Source: Rathayibacter tanaceti (GTDB lineage Bacteria > Actinomycetota > Actinomycetes > Actinomycetales > Microbacteriaceae). Taken from it: a stretch of 64,000 nucleotides of DNA. Numbering within the stretch: position 1 is the first letter of the stretch; every line of letters begins with the position of its first letter. A program made the position numbers and the translations under genes. The stretch is from positions 1 to 64,000 of the forward strand of contig NZ_LIIN01000001.1 in the NCBI RefSeq assembly GCF_001634385.1, read 5' to 3'. This document shows positions 19,736 to 28,711 of the stretch, in pieces. The notes beneath the pieces were generated by a model that was not told the DNA's origin, made no database searches, and worked only from the letters and a program-made list of their open reading frames with translations.

Positions 19736-19864
19736 TCCCCACGAGTGTCGATCGCTCCTCGACGCGTTCTGCCGCTGACCTTCAGGCCCGTCGTCGACGC
19801 CGGTCGCCCCACCATTGCGGAGCGACCGGGGAATACCGCCGACCGGTCGGACGCTGAACGGAGC

Positions 19865-20901
19865 ATGGTCTCGCGCATCGGCTTCCTCTCCTTCGGTCAC
19901 TACCAGTCGGTGCCCGGGTCGATGACGCACACCGCGCGAGACGTCCTGCTCCAGACGGTCGAACTCGCCGAGGCGGCCGAAGAGATCGGGCTCGACGGCG
20001 CCTACGTCCGCGTCCACCACTTCGCGCCGCAGCTGGCGTCGCCGTTCCCACTGCTGGCGGCCATCGCCGCACGCACGCGCCGCATCGAGATCGGCACCGG
20101 CGTGATCGACATGCGCTACGAGAACCCGCTCTACATGGCGGAGGAGGCGGCCGCGACCGACCTGCTCTCGGGCGGCAGGCTCGAACTCGGAGTCAGCAGG
20201 GGATCGCCCGAGACCGCGCTGCGCGGCTCGGAGGCCTTCGGCTTCGTCCCTCCCGAGGGAATGACCGACGCCGATCTCGCCCGACACAAGGTGCAGCTCT
20301 TCCGTGAGGCGCTCGCAGGCGCACCGGTCGCTCAGTCCGACCCCGCGATGACGGGCCAGTCGGTCCCGCTCTCGATCGAGCCGCGCTCGCCCGGTCTCGA
20401 GAACCGCATCTGGTGGGGCGCCGGCAGTTTCGCCACCGCCCGCTGGGCGGCGGAGCAGGGCATGAACCTCCAGTCCTCCACCCTTCTGCTCGAGGAGGAG
20501 GGCATCCCCTTCGACGAGCTCCAGGCGCGTCAGATCCGCGAGTACCGGTCGGCGTGGGAGGAGGCGGGCTGGGACCGCACTCCTCGCGTCTCCGTCTCGC
20601 GCAGCGTCCTGCCGATCACGAGCGACCTCGACCGCCTCTACTTCGGCGGCCGCGGCGAACGCGACCAGATCACCTCCCTCGAGGGCGTGCGCGCACGCTT
20701 CGGCCGCAGCTTCACGGGCGAGCCCGATGTCCTCGCCGCGGAGCTCGCGGGGGACGTCGCCGTCCAGGAGGCGGACACCCTGCTGCTGACCGTCCCCAAC
20801 CAGCTCGGCGTTGAGTACACGCCCGGCTCCTGCGCACCGTTGCGGACTCCATCGCGCCGGCGCTGGGCTGGGCCCCGGCGACAGTGACTCGGGCAGCGTA
20901 G
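19865..20901 (+). CDS. LLM-class flavin-dependent monooxygenase (frameshifted near the end)
   Basis: Bacterial luciferase-like TIM-barrel oxidoreductase that uses FMN or F420; substrate unknown. From ATG 19865 it shows ELAEAAEEIGLDGAYVRVHHF, PFPLLAAIAARTRRIEIGTGVIDMRYENPLYMAEEAAATDLLSGGRLELGVSRGSPE and later SFATARWAAEQGMNLQSST, all typical of LLM proteins of the VHHF subtype. Near 20819 one base is missing (tac-aNc-gcc); restoring it gives NARLLRTVADSIAPALGW and a stop at 20899-20901, for 345 residues. Without it the protein would end in an arginine-rich tail at 20887. The converging gene behind it is the peroxiredoxin. Upstream are three 17-bp repeats. Confidence 0.82.
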
Positions 20902-20948
20902 CTGCGGCGCGCGGCGATCGATCGCGACGGCCAGTGGCTCGGCCTGAC

Positions 20949-21443
20949 TCAGGGGCGTCGCGCTGCTGTGGAACGAGCCGCGAGCATGCGCAGAACGTCC
21001 GAGGGGTGAGCCTCCGGATCGGTGATGTCGTCGATGCGGTGCGCGACCACGCCCTCGTCGAGGATCAGAGTGCAGCGCTGATACAGCGTGCGTCCCTCGA
21101 CCTCGATCGTGTTGAGCACATCCCGCAGGTGCAGCTCCTCGTCGGACACGAGCGGATACCCCAGGTGCAGACGGGCGTGCGCCTCGCGCTGCTCCTCCGG
21201 CGACTGACTCGACAGGCCGATGACGCGGACGTCCAGTGCACCGAAGTCCGCGGCGAGATCGCGGAAGGAGCGCGACTCCGCGGTGCAGCCGCGCGCGCCG
21301 GGGATCTCGTCCCACCCCGCCGGCGCACCCTCCGGCGGACTGATGCGCGGGTGCACGAACACGACGACCGTTCCCCTCTCGTCCGCGAGCACCGTCGATC
21401 CGCCGTCGGTCGAGGCGAGCGGGTGGCGCGGGAGGATCAGCAC
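20949..21443 (-). CDS. Peroxiredoxin, AhpC/TSA or BCP type
   Basis: Thiol peroxidase of 164 residues that reduces hydroperoxides. The peroxidatic cysteine is in PGARGCTAESRSFRDL, the PrxQ/BCP pattern; a second cysteine in LYQRCTLILDEGVV is too far away to be the usual C+5 resolving residue of the Q class. The loop before the active site (HPRISPPEGAPAGWDEIPGA) is longer than in the standard FYP-type motif. Conserved strands VVVFVHP and VRVIGLSSQSPEEQREAHARLHLGYPLVSDEE fit the thioredoxin fold. ATG 21443 has GGGAGG-like purines nearby. It is a single gene converging with the LLM gene. Confidence 0.85.
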   Translation of the reverse strand: MLILPRHPLASTDGGSTVLADERGTVVVFVHPRISPPEGAPAGWDEIPGARGCTAESRSFRDLAADFGALDVRVIGLSSQSPEEQREAHARLHLGYPLVSDEELHLRDVLNTIEVEGRTLYQRCTLILDEGVVAHRIDDITDPEAHPSDVLRMLAARSTAARRP

Positions 21444-21597
21444 GGGCCGATGCTATCGGCGCTCGAGCGTCGCGGTCGTCGTGCGCCGCTGACGTCGCAT
21501 CTCCTCGGACGCGCCGCGTTCTGCTGCCGGGCCAGTCGGTCGATGTCGGGAACGCCGTTCAGAGCGACCCGCAGGAAACGAGTGCGCCGCGAGCGGG

Positions 21598-21603
21598 CAT
21601 AGT
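21598..21603 (+). promoter_or_regulatory. -10 box for a leaderless transcript (CCA-like gene)
   Basis: CATAGT ends 6 nt before ATG 21610, with no Shine-Dalgarno between; same layout as the other leaderless starts here. Confidence 0.4.
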
Positions 21604-21609
21604 CGAGGC

Positions 21610-23058
21610 ATGACCCACCCGGACCTGGTCGTCCTGACGCCGGCCGCGCGCGCGATCGTCGCCGCCGTCGTCCGAGCGGGCGGGCACCCCCTGATCGTCG
21701 GCGGAGCCGTCCGAGATGCGCTGACGGGGGCTGATCACGACGGCACCGTCGCCATCCAGACGCTCGGCCCCCTGGACGTCCGGCAGCTCGTCGGCGCCCT
21801 TCAGGCCGTCGGCCGAGTGGACGAACCCGGCGAGTCCTCGGGTGCCGTCATCGTGCACGCGCCCGGCGGGGACGTGGAGGTGCGCCTGCCGCGGCGCGCT
21901 TCCTCCAACCGACACCGAGCGACGTCTCAGCGCCTCGACGCCGCGGACGCGCTCGACGCCGCGGACGCGCTCGGCGACCAGGACGTCACGGTGGACGCCA
22001 TCGGCTGGGACCCCACGACGGGACACCTCATCGACCCGCATCACGGAGTCGCCGACCTCGCCGCGGGTGTCCTGCGACACATCGCCGTCGACGTCGCCAC
22101 CGATCCGCTCCGGGTGCTCCGTGCGGTGACGCTCGCGGGCCGGCTCGGCTTCACGATCGCCCCCGAGACGGCCGCACTCGCCCGGTCGACCGCCGAGGCC
22201 GTCCCGTCCCTCGTCCGAGAGCAGGTGTGGGCCGAGCTGGTGGAGCTCCTGACCCGCGGCCGATCCTTCTCCCACGCGCTGACCGCACTCGAGGAGACCG
22301 GGTGGGAGCGGCACCTGCCCGAACTCGCCGCCACCCGCGGCGTCCCGCAGGACCCGGTCTGGCACCCGGAGGGCGACGTGCACCGGCACCTCGCCCTCGC
22401 GGCCGATGCGGCGGTGGCGATCGCCGATCGTGACGGACTCGACGATGACGAACGCCTCCTCCTGGTCACGACGGCCCTCCTTCACGATCTCGGGAAGGCG
22501 ACGCACACCCACCGGGAGGACGACGGGCGGATCACCTCTCGCGGACACGCTCACGCGGGCGTCGCCCCTGCTCGTGCGCTCCTGTCCCGGGTGGGCGCGC
22601 CCGCTGAGCTCATCGACCAGGTCGGGGTCCTCATCGCGGAGCACATGAGCCACCTCAGCGGTCCCACTCGACCCGCCGTGCGTCGCCTCCTGCATCGCCT
22701 CGCGGGGCCTTCCGGCGCGGGCCCGTCGCTCGCGACCTGGGCGCGCGTGGTCGAGGCCGATCTGACCGGTCGTGAAGCCGGCCGGAAGCCGGCTCCCGGA
22801 CCCCTGTGGCTCGCTGTCGCGGCGACCCTGCCGGGCGGAGCAGCCGCTGCACCGCTTCTGCGCGGTCGGCACCTCCTCGACGCCGGCGTCCGGCCCGGCA
22901 TCGGCATGGCGCCGGTGGTCACCGCCTCCGTCCGCGCGCAGGAGGCGGGCGAGTTCGACGACCTCGACGGGGCGATCGCGTGGCTGCACGGGTTCGTTCG
23001 GACGGGTCGCTACGAGGCCCTGTACCGGGCAGAGGTCGACAGACGCCGACGTTCATGA
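21610..23058 (+). CDS. CCA tRNA nucleotidyltransferase-like protein with HD domain, divergent active site
   Basis: Member of the poly(A)-polymerase/CCA-transferase superfamily with a C-terminal HD phosphohydrolase domain, 482 residues, arranged as in E. coli Cca. The nucleotidyltransferase head has VGGAVRDALTGADHDGTVAIQT, where family members have GGAVRD...DxD. The motif that normally reads RRDFTINA is DQDVTVDA (about residue 122). RVLRAVTLAGRLGF and REQVWAELVELLT match the tRNA-binding neck. The HD domain shows TALLHDLGKATHTHRED. An 18-bp exact duplication encodes LDAADA twice just before the altered motif. It is therefore unclear whether the protein adds CCA; a related phosphohydrolase role is possible. 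The tRNA-Leu gene is next door and its CCA does not appear to be encoded. Confidence 0.72.
   Translation: MTHPDLVVLTPAARAIVAAVVRAGGHPLIVGGAVRDALTGADHDGTVAIQTLGPLDVRQLVGALQAVGRVDEPGESSGAVIVHAPGGDVEVRLPRRASSNRHRATSQRLDAADALDAADALGDQDVTVDAIGWDPTTGHLIDPHHGVADLAAGVLRHIAVDVATDPLRVLRAVTLAGRLGFTIAPETAALARSTAEAVPSLVREQVWAELVELLTRGRSFSHALTALEETGWERHLPELAATRGVPQDPVWHPEGDVHRHLALAADAAVAIADRDGLDDDERLLLVTTALLHDLGKATHTHREDDGRITSRGHAHAGVAPARALLSRVGAPAELIDQVGVLIAEHMSHLSGPTRPAVRRLLHRLAGPSGAGPSLATWARVVEADLTGREAGRKPAPGPLWLAVAATLPGGAAAAPLLRGRHLLDAGVRPGIGMAPVVTASVRAQEAGEFDDLDGAIAWLHGFVRTGRYEALYRAEVDRRRRS
21934..21969 (+). repeat. Exact 18-bp tandem duplication inside the CCA-like gene
   Basis: CTCGACGCCGCGGACGCG occurs at 21934-21951 and again at 21952-21969, keeping the frame (LDAADA twice). 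It looks like recent slippage in a loop of the head domain. Confidence 0.8.
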
Positions 23059-23123
23059 GCAGCAGGCGGGCATGGCCCGGGAGGACGAGACCTTCCGGCT
23101 GTTCCTCGGCCCGTTAACCACGA

Positions 23124-23153
23124 CTTCCCCCGGGCGATGAGCCGCGGGGGAAG
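23124..23153 (-). terminator. Hairpin downstream of tRNA-Leu
   Basis: CTTCCCCCG (23124-23132) pairs with CGGGGGAAG (23145-23153), with inner GGC/GCC pairing. It lies 6 bp beyond the 3' end of the tRNA and 65 bp after the CCA-like gene, so it may terminate both. Confidence 0.6.
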
Positions 23154-23159
23154 ATCCTG

Positions 23160-23244
23160 TGTCCGAGGGGGGACTTGAACCCCCACGCCCTATACGGGCA
23201 CTAGCACCTCAAGCTAGCGCGTCTGCCATTTCCGCCACCCGGAC
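23160..23244 (-). tRNA. tRNA-Leu (anticodon GAG)
   Basis: Eighty-five-nt type II tRNA. The acceptor arm GTCCGGG pairs with CTCGGAC with one G-T pair and discriminator A at 23160. The anticodon arm CTAGC/GCTAG encloses loop TTGAGGT, with anticodon GAG at 23208-23210, reading CUC and CUU. A long variable arm (CCCGTATAGGG) and the T loop TTCAAGT support Leu. CCA is not encoded. Confidence 0.96.
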
Positions 23245-23402
23245 GGGTGTTGTTTTCGGCCTGCGTTTCCGCGGCCGAAGAAGACATTAGCACGGTTCGG
23301 AGAGCCGTTCCGCCACCTCCGGGAACGCGGTCGCACCCTCCGCAGCCCGGCCGTCGGGCGGCCTCTCTCGTGCGGGTGCGGAGGCGGGCGGCGCCTGCGC
23401 GG

Positions 23403-23408
23403 TACCGT
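23403..23408 (+). promoter_or_regulatory. -10 box for a leaderless transcript (M20 peptidase)
   Basis: TACCGT ends 7 nt before ATG 23416, with no Shine-Dalgarno. Confidence 0.5.
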
Positions 23409-23415
23409 TGCTCGC

Positions 23416-24735
23416 ATGCCCGACAGCGCAGACCGGACCGATGCACGCCTCGACGAGACCGCGCTGATCGCGCGGGACCTCATCCGCTTCGACACGAGCA
23501 ACTACGGCGACGGCAAGGCCGAACCCGAGCGACCGGCCGCCGAGTACGTCGCCGCGAAGCTGCGCGATCTCGGCCTCGAGCCCGAGCTGATCGACTCCGA
23601 TCCGGGACGCACCAGTGTCGTCGCCCGGGTCGCCGGTGAGGATCGCGAGCGCGGCGCGCTCGTGGTGCACGGGCACCTCGACGTGGTGCCCGCCATCGCT
23701 GACAACTGGAGCGTCGATCCCTTCGGCGGCGTGATCAAGGACGGCATGCTCTGGGGCCGGGGCGCGGTCGACATGAAGAACATGGACGCCATGATCCTCG
23801 CCTCACTGGGCGACATCCTCCGCGAGGGCCGCCGCCCGTCCCGTGACCTGGTCGTCGCCTTCTTCGCCGACGAGGAGGCCGGAGGAGTGCGCGGGTCCGC
23901 CCACCTCGTCCGCACCCGACCGGAGCTGTTCGCCGGGGCGACCGAGGCCATCAGCGAGGTCGGCGGCTACTCGATCGAGCTGGCGGGCAAACGCGCCTAC
24001 CTCGTGCAGACCGGCGAGAAGGCCTTGATGTGGCTGACCCTGCGTGCCCACGGCACCGCCGGGCACGGCTCTCAGATCAACACCGAGAACGCGGTCACGC
24101 GACTCGCGCAGGCCATCGCGCGCATCGGCAGTGAGGAGTGGCCCACTCGTCTCACCGACACCACACGTGAGCTGCTCGACGAGGTGGCACGCCTGCTCGG
24201 TCACGACCCGCAACGCAGCACACCGGAGGAGCTCGCCCTCGCCACCGGTACCGCTTCCCGGTTCATCGCGGCCACGCTGCGCACGACGGCCAACCCGTCG
24301 ATGCTCTCCGCCGGCTACAAGGCCAATGTCATCCCGGACACCGCCGAGGCGACGATCGACGTCCGTGTGCTGCCGGGGGAGGAGGACGCGGTCCTCGAGC
24401 GGCTGAAGGTCCTCGCCGGCGAGCACGTCGAGATACTAGTGCAGCACCGCGACATCGGGCTCGAGGTGCCCTTCGCCGGGCCGCTCGTCGAGAGCATGGC
24501 CGCCTCGCTCCGGCGGTTCGATCCGGAGGCGGAGGTGCTGCCCTACCTGCTTTCGGGGGGCACCGACAACAAGGCCCTCTCGACACTCGGCATCACCGGA
24601 TACGGTTTCGCGCCACTCCAGCTCCCGCCGTCACTGGACTTCCCGGCACTCTTCCACGGGGTCGATGAGCGCGTCCCACTCGACGCACTAGTGTTTGGCA
24701 GGAAGGTCCTGACCGATCTCCTGCTGCGATCCTGA
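23416..24735 (+). CDS. M20/M25/M40 family metallo-hydrolase
   Basis: Di-zinc amidohydrolase or aminopeptidase of 439 residues. Metal ligands and catalytic residues are in VVHGHLDVVP, GRGAVDMKNM and FFADEEAGG (general base Glu and ligand), with a final His in FHGVDERV near residue 418. The lid (dimerisation) domain spans about residues 190-320 (AHGTAGHGSQINTENAVTRL; ANVIPDTAEATIDVRVLPGEE). The closest well-known groups are ArgE/DapE-type hydrolases and carboxypeptidases, but substrate cannot be set from sequence. In related actinobacteria the same gene stands before uppP, and it may be co-transcribed with uppP and mshC here (67-bp gap). Confidence 0.9.
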   Translation: MPDSADRTDARLDETALIARDLIRFDTSNYGDGKAEPERPAAEYVAAKLRDLGLEPELIDSDPGRTSVVARVAGEDRERGALVVHGHLDVVPAIADNWSVDPFGGVIKDGMLWGRGAVDMKNMDAMILASLGDILREGRRPSRDLVVAFFADEEAGGVRGSAHLVRTRPELFAGATEAISEVGGYSIELAGKRAYLVQTGEKALMWLTLRAHGTAGHGSQINTENAVTRLAQAIARIGSEEWPTRLTDTTRELLDEVARLLGHDPQRSTPEELALATGTASRFIAATLRTTANPSMLSAGYKANVIPDTAEATIDVRVLPGEEDAVLERLKVLAGEHVEILVQHRDIGLEVPFAGPLVESMAASLRRFDPEAEVLPYLLSGGTDNKALSTLGITGYGFAPLQLPPSLDFPALFHGVDERVPLDALVFGRKVLTDLLLRS

Positions 24736-24802
24736 GGTCAGTTCCGACCGACACCGACCGCCTGCTGGCCGACGACGCACCAGCCCTCCTCGAAAGTGAC
24801 GC

Positions 24803-25651
24803 ATGGGCCTGCTCGACGCTCTGATCCTGGGACTCGTCCAGGGTCTGACCGAATTCCTCCCCATCTCCTCCAGTGCCCACCTCCGGATCGTCAGCGAACT
24901 GCTGCCCGGTCTGGGCGGGCGCGACACCGGAGCCGCGTTCACCGCGATCACGCAGCTGGGCACCGAGACCGCGGTCATCATCTACTTCTGGCGCGACATC
25001 GTGCGCATCGTGTCGAACTGGTGCCGTTCGCTCGTGGGTCGCGTGCCCCGCTCCGATCCGAACGCCCGGATGGGCTGGCTGATCATCATCGGCAGCCTTC
25101 CGATCATCGTCCTCGGCCTCGTGTTCCAGGACGCGATCGAGACGACGCTCCGTTCGCTCTGGGTGGTCGCGACGACGCTCATCGTCTTCGGCATCCTCCT
25201 CGGCATCGCCGACGCGGTGGGCGCGAAGAAGCGCCGCCTGCGCGATCTCGGCGTGCGCGACGGCCTCGTCTACGGAGGCGCGCAGGCGCTCGCGCTGATC
25301 CCCGGCGTCTCGCGGTCGGGCGGCACCATCACCGCCGGCCTCTTCCTCGGCTACGAGCGCAAGGCGGCGGCACGCTACTCCTTCCTGCTCGCCATCCCCG
25401 CCGTGTTCGGCAGCGGCCTGTACCAGCTGTACAAGAGCATCAGCGACCCGGAGGTGCTGCCCAACCAGATCCAGGTCGGCGGGCTCGAGACACTGGTCGC
25501 GACGGTCGTGGCCTTCGTGGTCGGCTTCGTGGTGATCGCGTTCTTCATGAGCTACATCTCGCGTCGCAGCTTCCTCCCGTTCGTGGTCTACCGCATCGTG
25601 CTCGGCGTCGTCCTGATGGTTGCGCTCGGCACCGGCCTCATCGCCGCCTAG
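24803..25651 (+). CDS. uppP: Undecaprenyl-diphosphate phosphatase UppP (BacA)
   Basis: Integral membrane enzyme of 282 residues that removes one phosphate from undecaprenyl diphosphate and so recycles the lipid carrier of cell-wall synthesis. The conserved (E/Q)-rich motif is present as [14 protein letters not shown] near residues 14-27, and the second motif as [10 protein letters not shown] with the essential Arg near 172. Seven or eight hydrophobic segments can be counted. The stop is followed at once by the mshC ATG, so the two genes are translationally close. Its own start ATG has only a weak purine stretch upstream (GAAAGTGACGC). Confidence 0.96.
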   Translation: MGLLDALILGLVQGLTEFLPISSSAHLRIVSELLPGLGGRDTGAAFTAITQLGTETAVIIYFWRDIVRIVSNWCRSLVGRVPRSDPNARMGWLIIIGSLPIIVLGLVFQDAIETTLRSLWVVATTLIVFGILLGIADAVGAKKRRLRDLGVRDGLVYGGAQALALIPGVSRSGGTITAGLFLGYERKAAARYSFLLAIPAVFGSGLYQLYKSISDPEVLPNQIQVGGLETLVATVVAFVVGFVVIAFFMSYISRRSFLPFVVYRIVLGVVLMVALGTGLIAA

Positions 25652-26899
25652 ATGCGCGCCTGGAACGCCCCCGTCGTCCCCGCGCTGCCGGGCCGCGGGC
25701 CTGTACCCCGGATCCACGACACGCCCACCGGCGGTCTCGTCGATCTCGCCGCCGACGAGGGAGTCGCGCGCCTCTACGTCTGCGGCATCACGCCCTACGA
25801 TGCGACGCACCTCGGCCACGCGTCGACCTACCTCGCCTTCGACACGGTGCAGAGGCTCTGGCTCGACGCCGGGTACTCGATCGACTACGCGCAGAACGTC
25901 ACCGATGTCGACGATCCACTCCTCGAGCGCGCCGCGGCCACCGGCGTCGACTGGCGAGAGCTCGCCGAGGAGCAGGTCGAGCTGTTCCGCGGCGACATGG
26001 CCGCGCTGCGCATCCTGCCGCCCTCCCACTACGTGGGTGTCACCGAGACCATCGCGCCCATCGCGGAGGCCGTGGCCCGGCTGGAGCGGGACGGCGTCGC
26101 CTACCGAGTTCCCGCCTCCGACGCAGCGGCGCCCGGCGCGGCCGACCTCTATTACGACGTCGCCGCCGCGGAGAGCGCCGTCTGGCACCTGGGGAGCGAG
26201 AGCGCTCTCGACAGGGAGGCCATGGAGTCGCTGTTCACGCAGCGCGGGGGAGATCCCGGGCGTGCGGGCAAGCGCGACCCGCTCGATCCGCTGCTCTGGC
26301 GGGCGGAGCGCGCGGGCGAACCGGCGTGGGACGCTTCCGTCGGCCGGGGGCGTCCGGGCTGGCACATCGAATGCTCCGTGATTGCGCTCGACCGTCTCGG
26401 CCCCGAGTTCACGCTCCAGGGCGGAGGGAGCGACCTCGCCTTCCCGCACCACGAGTTCAGCGCTGCCCACGCGGCGTCGCTCTCGGGCCGTCCGCTCGCG
26501 AGTGCCTACGCCCACGCCGGCATGGTCGCCTACCAGGGCGAGAAGATGAGCAAGTCGCTCGGCAACCTGGTGCTGGTGTCGCGGCTGCGGGGCGAGGGAG
26601 TCGGCCCGAGGGCGGTCCGCCTCGCGCTGCTCGCCCACCACTACCGCTCCGACTGGGAGTGGCTGCCCGACGATCTGCCGGCCGCTCAGGCGCGCGTGAA
26701 CCGCTGGGAGGAGTCGCTCACCGCCTCCGGCCCGCGCTCGAGTCTCGAGGTGCTGGCGCAGCTGCGGGCGGCACTCGCGGACGACCTCGACACTCCCGCA
26801 GCTCTTGCGGTGGTGGACGCCGCCCTGACCGACGGGGTCGACGACCCCGCGCTCCTCCGCGACACGCTCGACGCACTGCTCGGCGTGCGCCCGGCCTGA
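25652..26899 (+). CDS. mshC: L-cysteine:1D-myo-inositol 2-amino-2-deoxy-alpha-D-glucopyranoside ligase MshC
   Basis: ATP-dependent ligase of the cysteinyl-tRNA synthetase family that joins cysteine to GlcN-Ins, the penultimate step of mycothiol synthesis. It has 415 residues. The zinc/cysteine site begins with [19 protein letters not shown], which holds the HIGH-type motif HLGH; the later ligands are in GWHIECSV and [13 protein letters not shown] is present exactly (about residue 294). It lacks the C-terminal anticodon-binding part of CysRS, as expected for MshC. It directly abuts uppP. Mycothiol is confined to actinobacteria, so the gene is a taxonomic marker. Confidence 0.96.
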   Translation: MRAWNAPVVPALPGRGPVPRIHDTPTGGLVDLAADEGVARLYVCGITPYDATHLGHASTYLAFDTVQRLWLDAGYSIDYAQNVTDVDDPLLERAAATGVDWRELAEEQVELFRGDMAALRILPPSHYVGVTETIAPIAEAVARLERDGVAYRVPASDAAAPGAADLYYDVAAAESAVWHLGSESALDREAMESLFTQRGGDPGRAGKRDPLDPLLWRAERAGEPAWDASVGRGRPGWHIECSVIALDRLGPEFTLQGGGSDLAFPHHEFSAAHAASLSGRPLASAYAHAGMVAYQGEKMSKSLGNLVLVSRLRGEGVGPRAVRLALLAHHYRSDWEWLPDDLPAAQARVNRWEESLTASGPRSSLEVLAQLRAALADDLDTPAALAVVDAALTDGVDDPALLRDTLDALLGVRPA

Positions 26900-26931
26900 G
26901 CCTGCCTCGGCAGGGCCGTCTGCGCCTGCGG

Positions 26932-27791
26932 CTACGGCCGCCAAGGCTCCTCGCCCGAGCGCCCGTCGCCGCGGCGGCGGAGGTAGCGCTCGAACTCCTG
27001 CGCGATCGCCTCACCGCTCGCCTCCGGGGAGTCGACGGTGTCGCGAGCCTGCTCGAGCTGCGCGATGTACGCGGCCATCTCCTCGTCCTCGGCCGCCAGG
27101 GCGTCGATGCCGCGCTCCCACTCCTCGGCCTCCTCGACGAGGTCGCCGCGCGGGATCGCGAGTCCGACGATCTCCTCGAGCTTCTCGAGTAGCGCCAGCA
27201 TCGCCTTGGGCGACGGCGCGTTGTGCACGTAGTGCGGAACGGAGGCCCAGATCGAAACGGCCGGGATGCCCACCTTCTGGGCGGCCTCGCCGATCACGCT
27301 GAGGATGCGACCGGCCCCTCGTAGCTGGAGCGCTCGAGCTCGAACGAGGTGCGCAGCTCGGCGTTCTCACTGGAGGCGAAGATCGAGATCGGGCGGGTGT
27401 GCGGGACGTCGGCGAGCATCGCGCCGAGGAAGACCACCGCCGAGATGTCGATCGCCAGCATGGCGTCCACGACCTCGGCCGCGAAGCTCTTCCAGCTCCG
27501 AGAGGGCTCCGTCCCGATCATGAGGTAGAGGGCGCTCTCGGCGTCGACGGAGGTCTCGGCCGGGCCGAAGATCTGCGTGCCGGGCCACGAGAGGCTGCGG
27601 CGCCCGTCCTCGCCGATGGATAGCATCGGACGGGTGTACTGGAAGTCGTAGTACTGCTCGGCGTCGACCGCGAAGAGGGGCACGTAGTCCCCGGCGTCCT
27701 TGACCAGGCGCAGCGCACCGCTCGCGGCATCGCCGGCATCGTTCCAGCCCTCGAAGGCCACGACCAGGACGTTCCCCGTGATCACGTTCAT
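26932..27791 (-). CDS. PAC2 family protein (frameshifted)
   Basis: Proteasome-assembly-chaperone-2-like fold (PF09754), common in actinobacteria; function unproven. From ATG 27791 it reads VVAFEGWNDAGDAASGALRLV, QYYDFQYTRPML, IGTEPSRSWKSFAAEVVDA and ISIFASSENAELR. The frame breaks near 27308, and the next frame has IGEAAQKVGIPAVSIWASVPHYVHNAPSPKA, the normal continuation; one missing G (gtc-gGc-atc) restores GILSVIGEA. The total is 286 residues, ending in an acidic tail with coiled-coil character (EEWERGIDALAAEDEEMAAYI). It diverges from the HAD phosphatase gene. Confidence 0.85.
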
Positions 27792-27953
27792 AGGCAGGGT
27801 CTCCGCGTTCGGCTCGATGTCGGGGGAGCGGACATCGCGCCTGCCCCGTCGGTCCAGGATAAGACCCGCCTCCGACGCAGTCCGCCCGGGCCCGCGGATT
27901 CGGGGCACTGTTCGCTCCCGGCTTCCGACCCCGAGGAGCCTCCGCCCTGCCGG

Positions 27954-27959
27954 TACCAT
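27954..27959 (+). promoter_or_regulatory. -10 box for a leaderless transcript (HAD-trmI)
   Basis: TACCAT ends 8 nt before GTG 27968, with no Shine-Dalgarno; likely promoter of the HAD-trmI pair. Confidence 0.5.
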
Positions 27960-27967
27960 GGTCGCTC

Positions 27968-28711
27968 GTGACTCCCGAGACCTCCGCCCGCCCACAGACC
28001 TCCGAGCACGTCCCTCTGGGCGGCCCGGCAGCCGTGCTCTGGGACATGGACGGCACGCTGGTCGACACCGAGCCCTACTGGATGGCCTCGGAGCACGCCC
28101 TCGTCTCGTCGTTCGGCGGGGTCTGGACACACGAGGATGCGATGAGCCTGGTCGGCTCCGGCCTGCCTGCGTCCGCTCGGATTGTGCAGGGCAAGGGCGT
28201 CGACCTGTCTGTCGAGGCGATCATCGATCGGATGACGGACGAGGTGATCGCCCGGCTGGCCGTCAGCATCCCGTGGCGCCCCGGCGCCCTCGAGCTCCTG
28301 GAGGCCGTGCGCCGGGCAAATGTTCCGCAGGCGCTCGTCACCATGTCGATCGGCCGGATGGCCTCCGCCGTCGTCGACCGCCTCCCGTTCCCCGCCTTCG
28401 CGGCCGTCGTGAGCGGTGACATGGTCGAGCGCAGCAAGCCCGACCCCGAGGCGTACCTCCTCGCGGCGAGCACGCTCGGCGTCGACATCGCCGCGTGCGT
28501 GGCGATCGAGGACTCCCACGCCGGTCTCGGCGCCGCGGTCGCCTCGGGTGCCGCCGCGATCGGAGTGCCACACCAGCTCGAGCTCGACACAGCGGCCCCC
28601 TACGCCCTCTGGCCCACCCTCACGGGCCGCACCCTCGCAGACCTCGCGTCGGTGTCCTCCGAGCACCGCGGCTCGTGCCCGGTCACGACCGAGACGGAGG
28701 CCCGCCGATGA
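27968..28711 (+). CDS. HAD-superfamily phosphatase, subfamily IA
   Basis: Phosphohydrolase of 247 residues, probably acting on a small phosphorylated metabolite. Motif I is LWDMDGTLVDTEPYW (nucleophile Asp in DMDGT), motif II is LVTMSIG, motif III is the Lys in RSKPDPEAYL, and motif IV is IEDSHAGLGAAVASG. The cap region (residues about 35-110) is helical, as in beta-phosphoglucomutase-like members. It overlaps trmI by ATGA, so the two are co-translated; the same pair precedes the Pup-proteasome genes in other actinobacteria. Confidence 0.92.
   Translation: MTPETSARPQTSEHVPLGGPAAVLWDMDGTLVDTEPYWMASEHALVSSFGGVWTHEDAMSLVGSGLPASARIVQGKGVDLSVEAIIDRMTDEVIARLAVSIPWRPGALELLEAVRRANVPQALVTMSIGRMASAVVDRLPFPAFAAVVSGDMVERSKPDPEAYLLAASTLGVDIAACVAIEDSHAGLGAAVASGAAAIGVPHQLELDTAAPYALWPTLTGRTLADLASVSSEHRGSCPVTTETEARR

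Noticed and set aside
24796-27192. A 798-codon plus-strand frame across uppP and mshC
   Set aside because: Arginine- and proline-rich out-of-frame reading of two clearly recognised genes.
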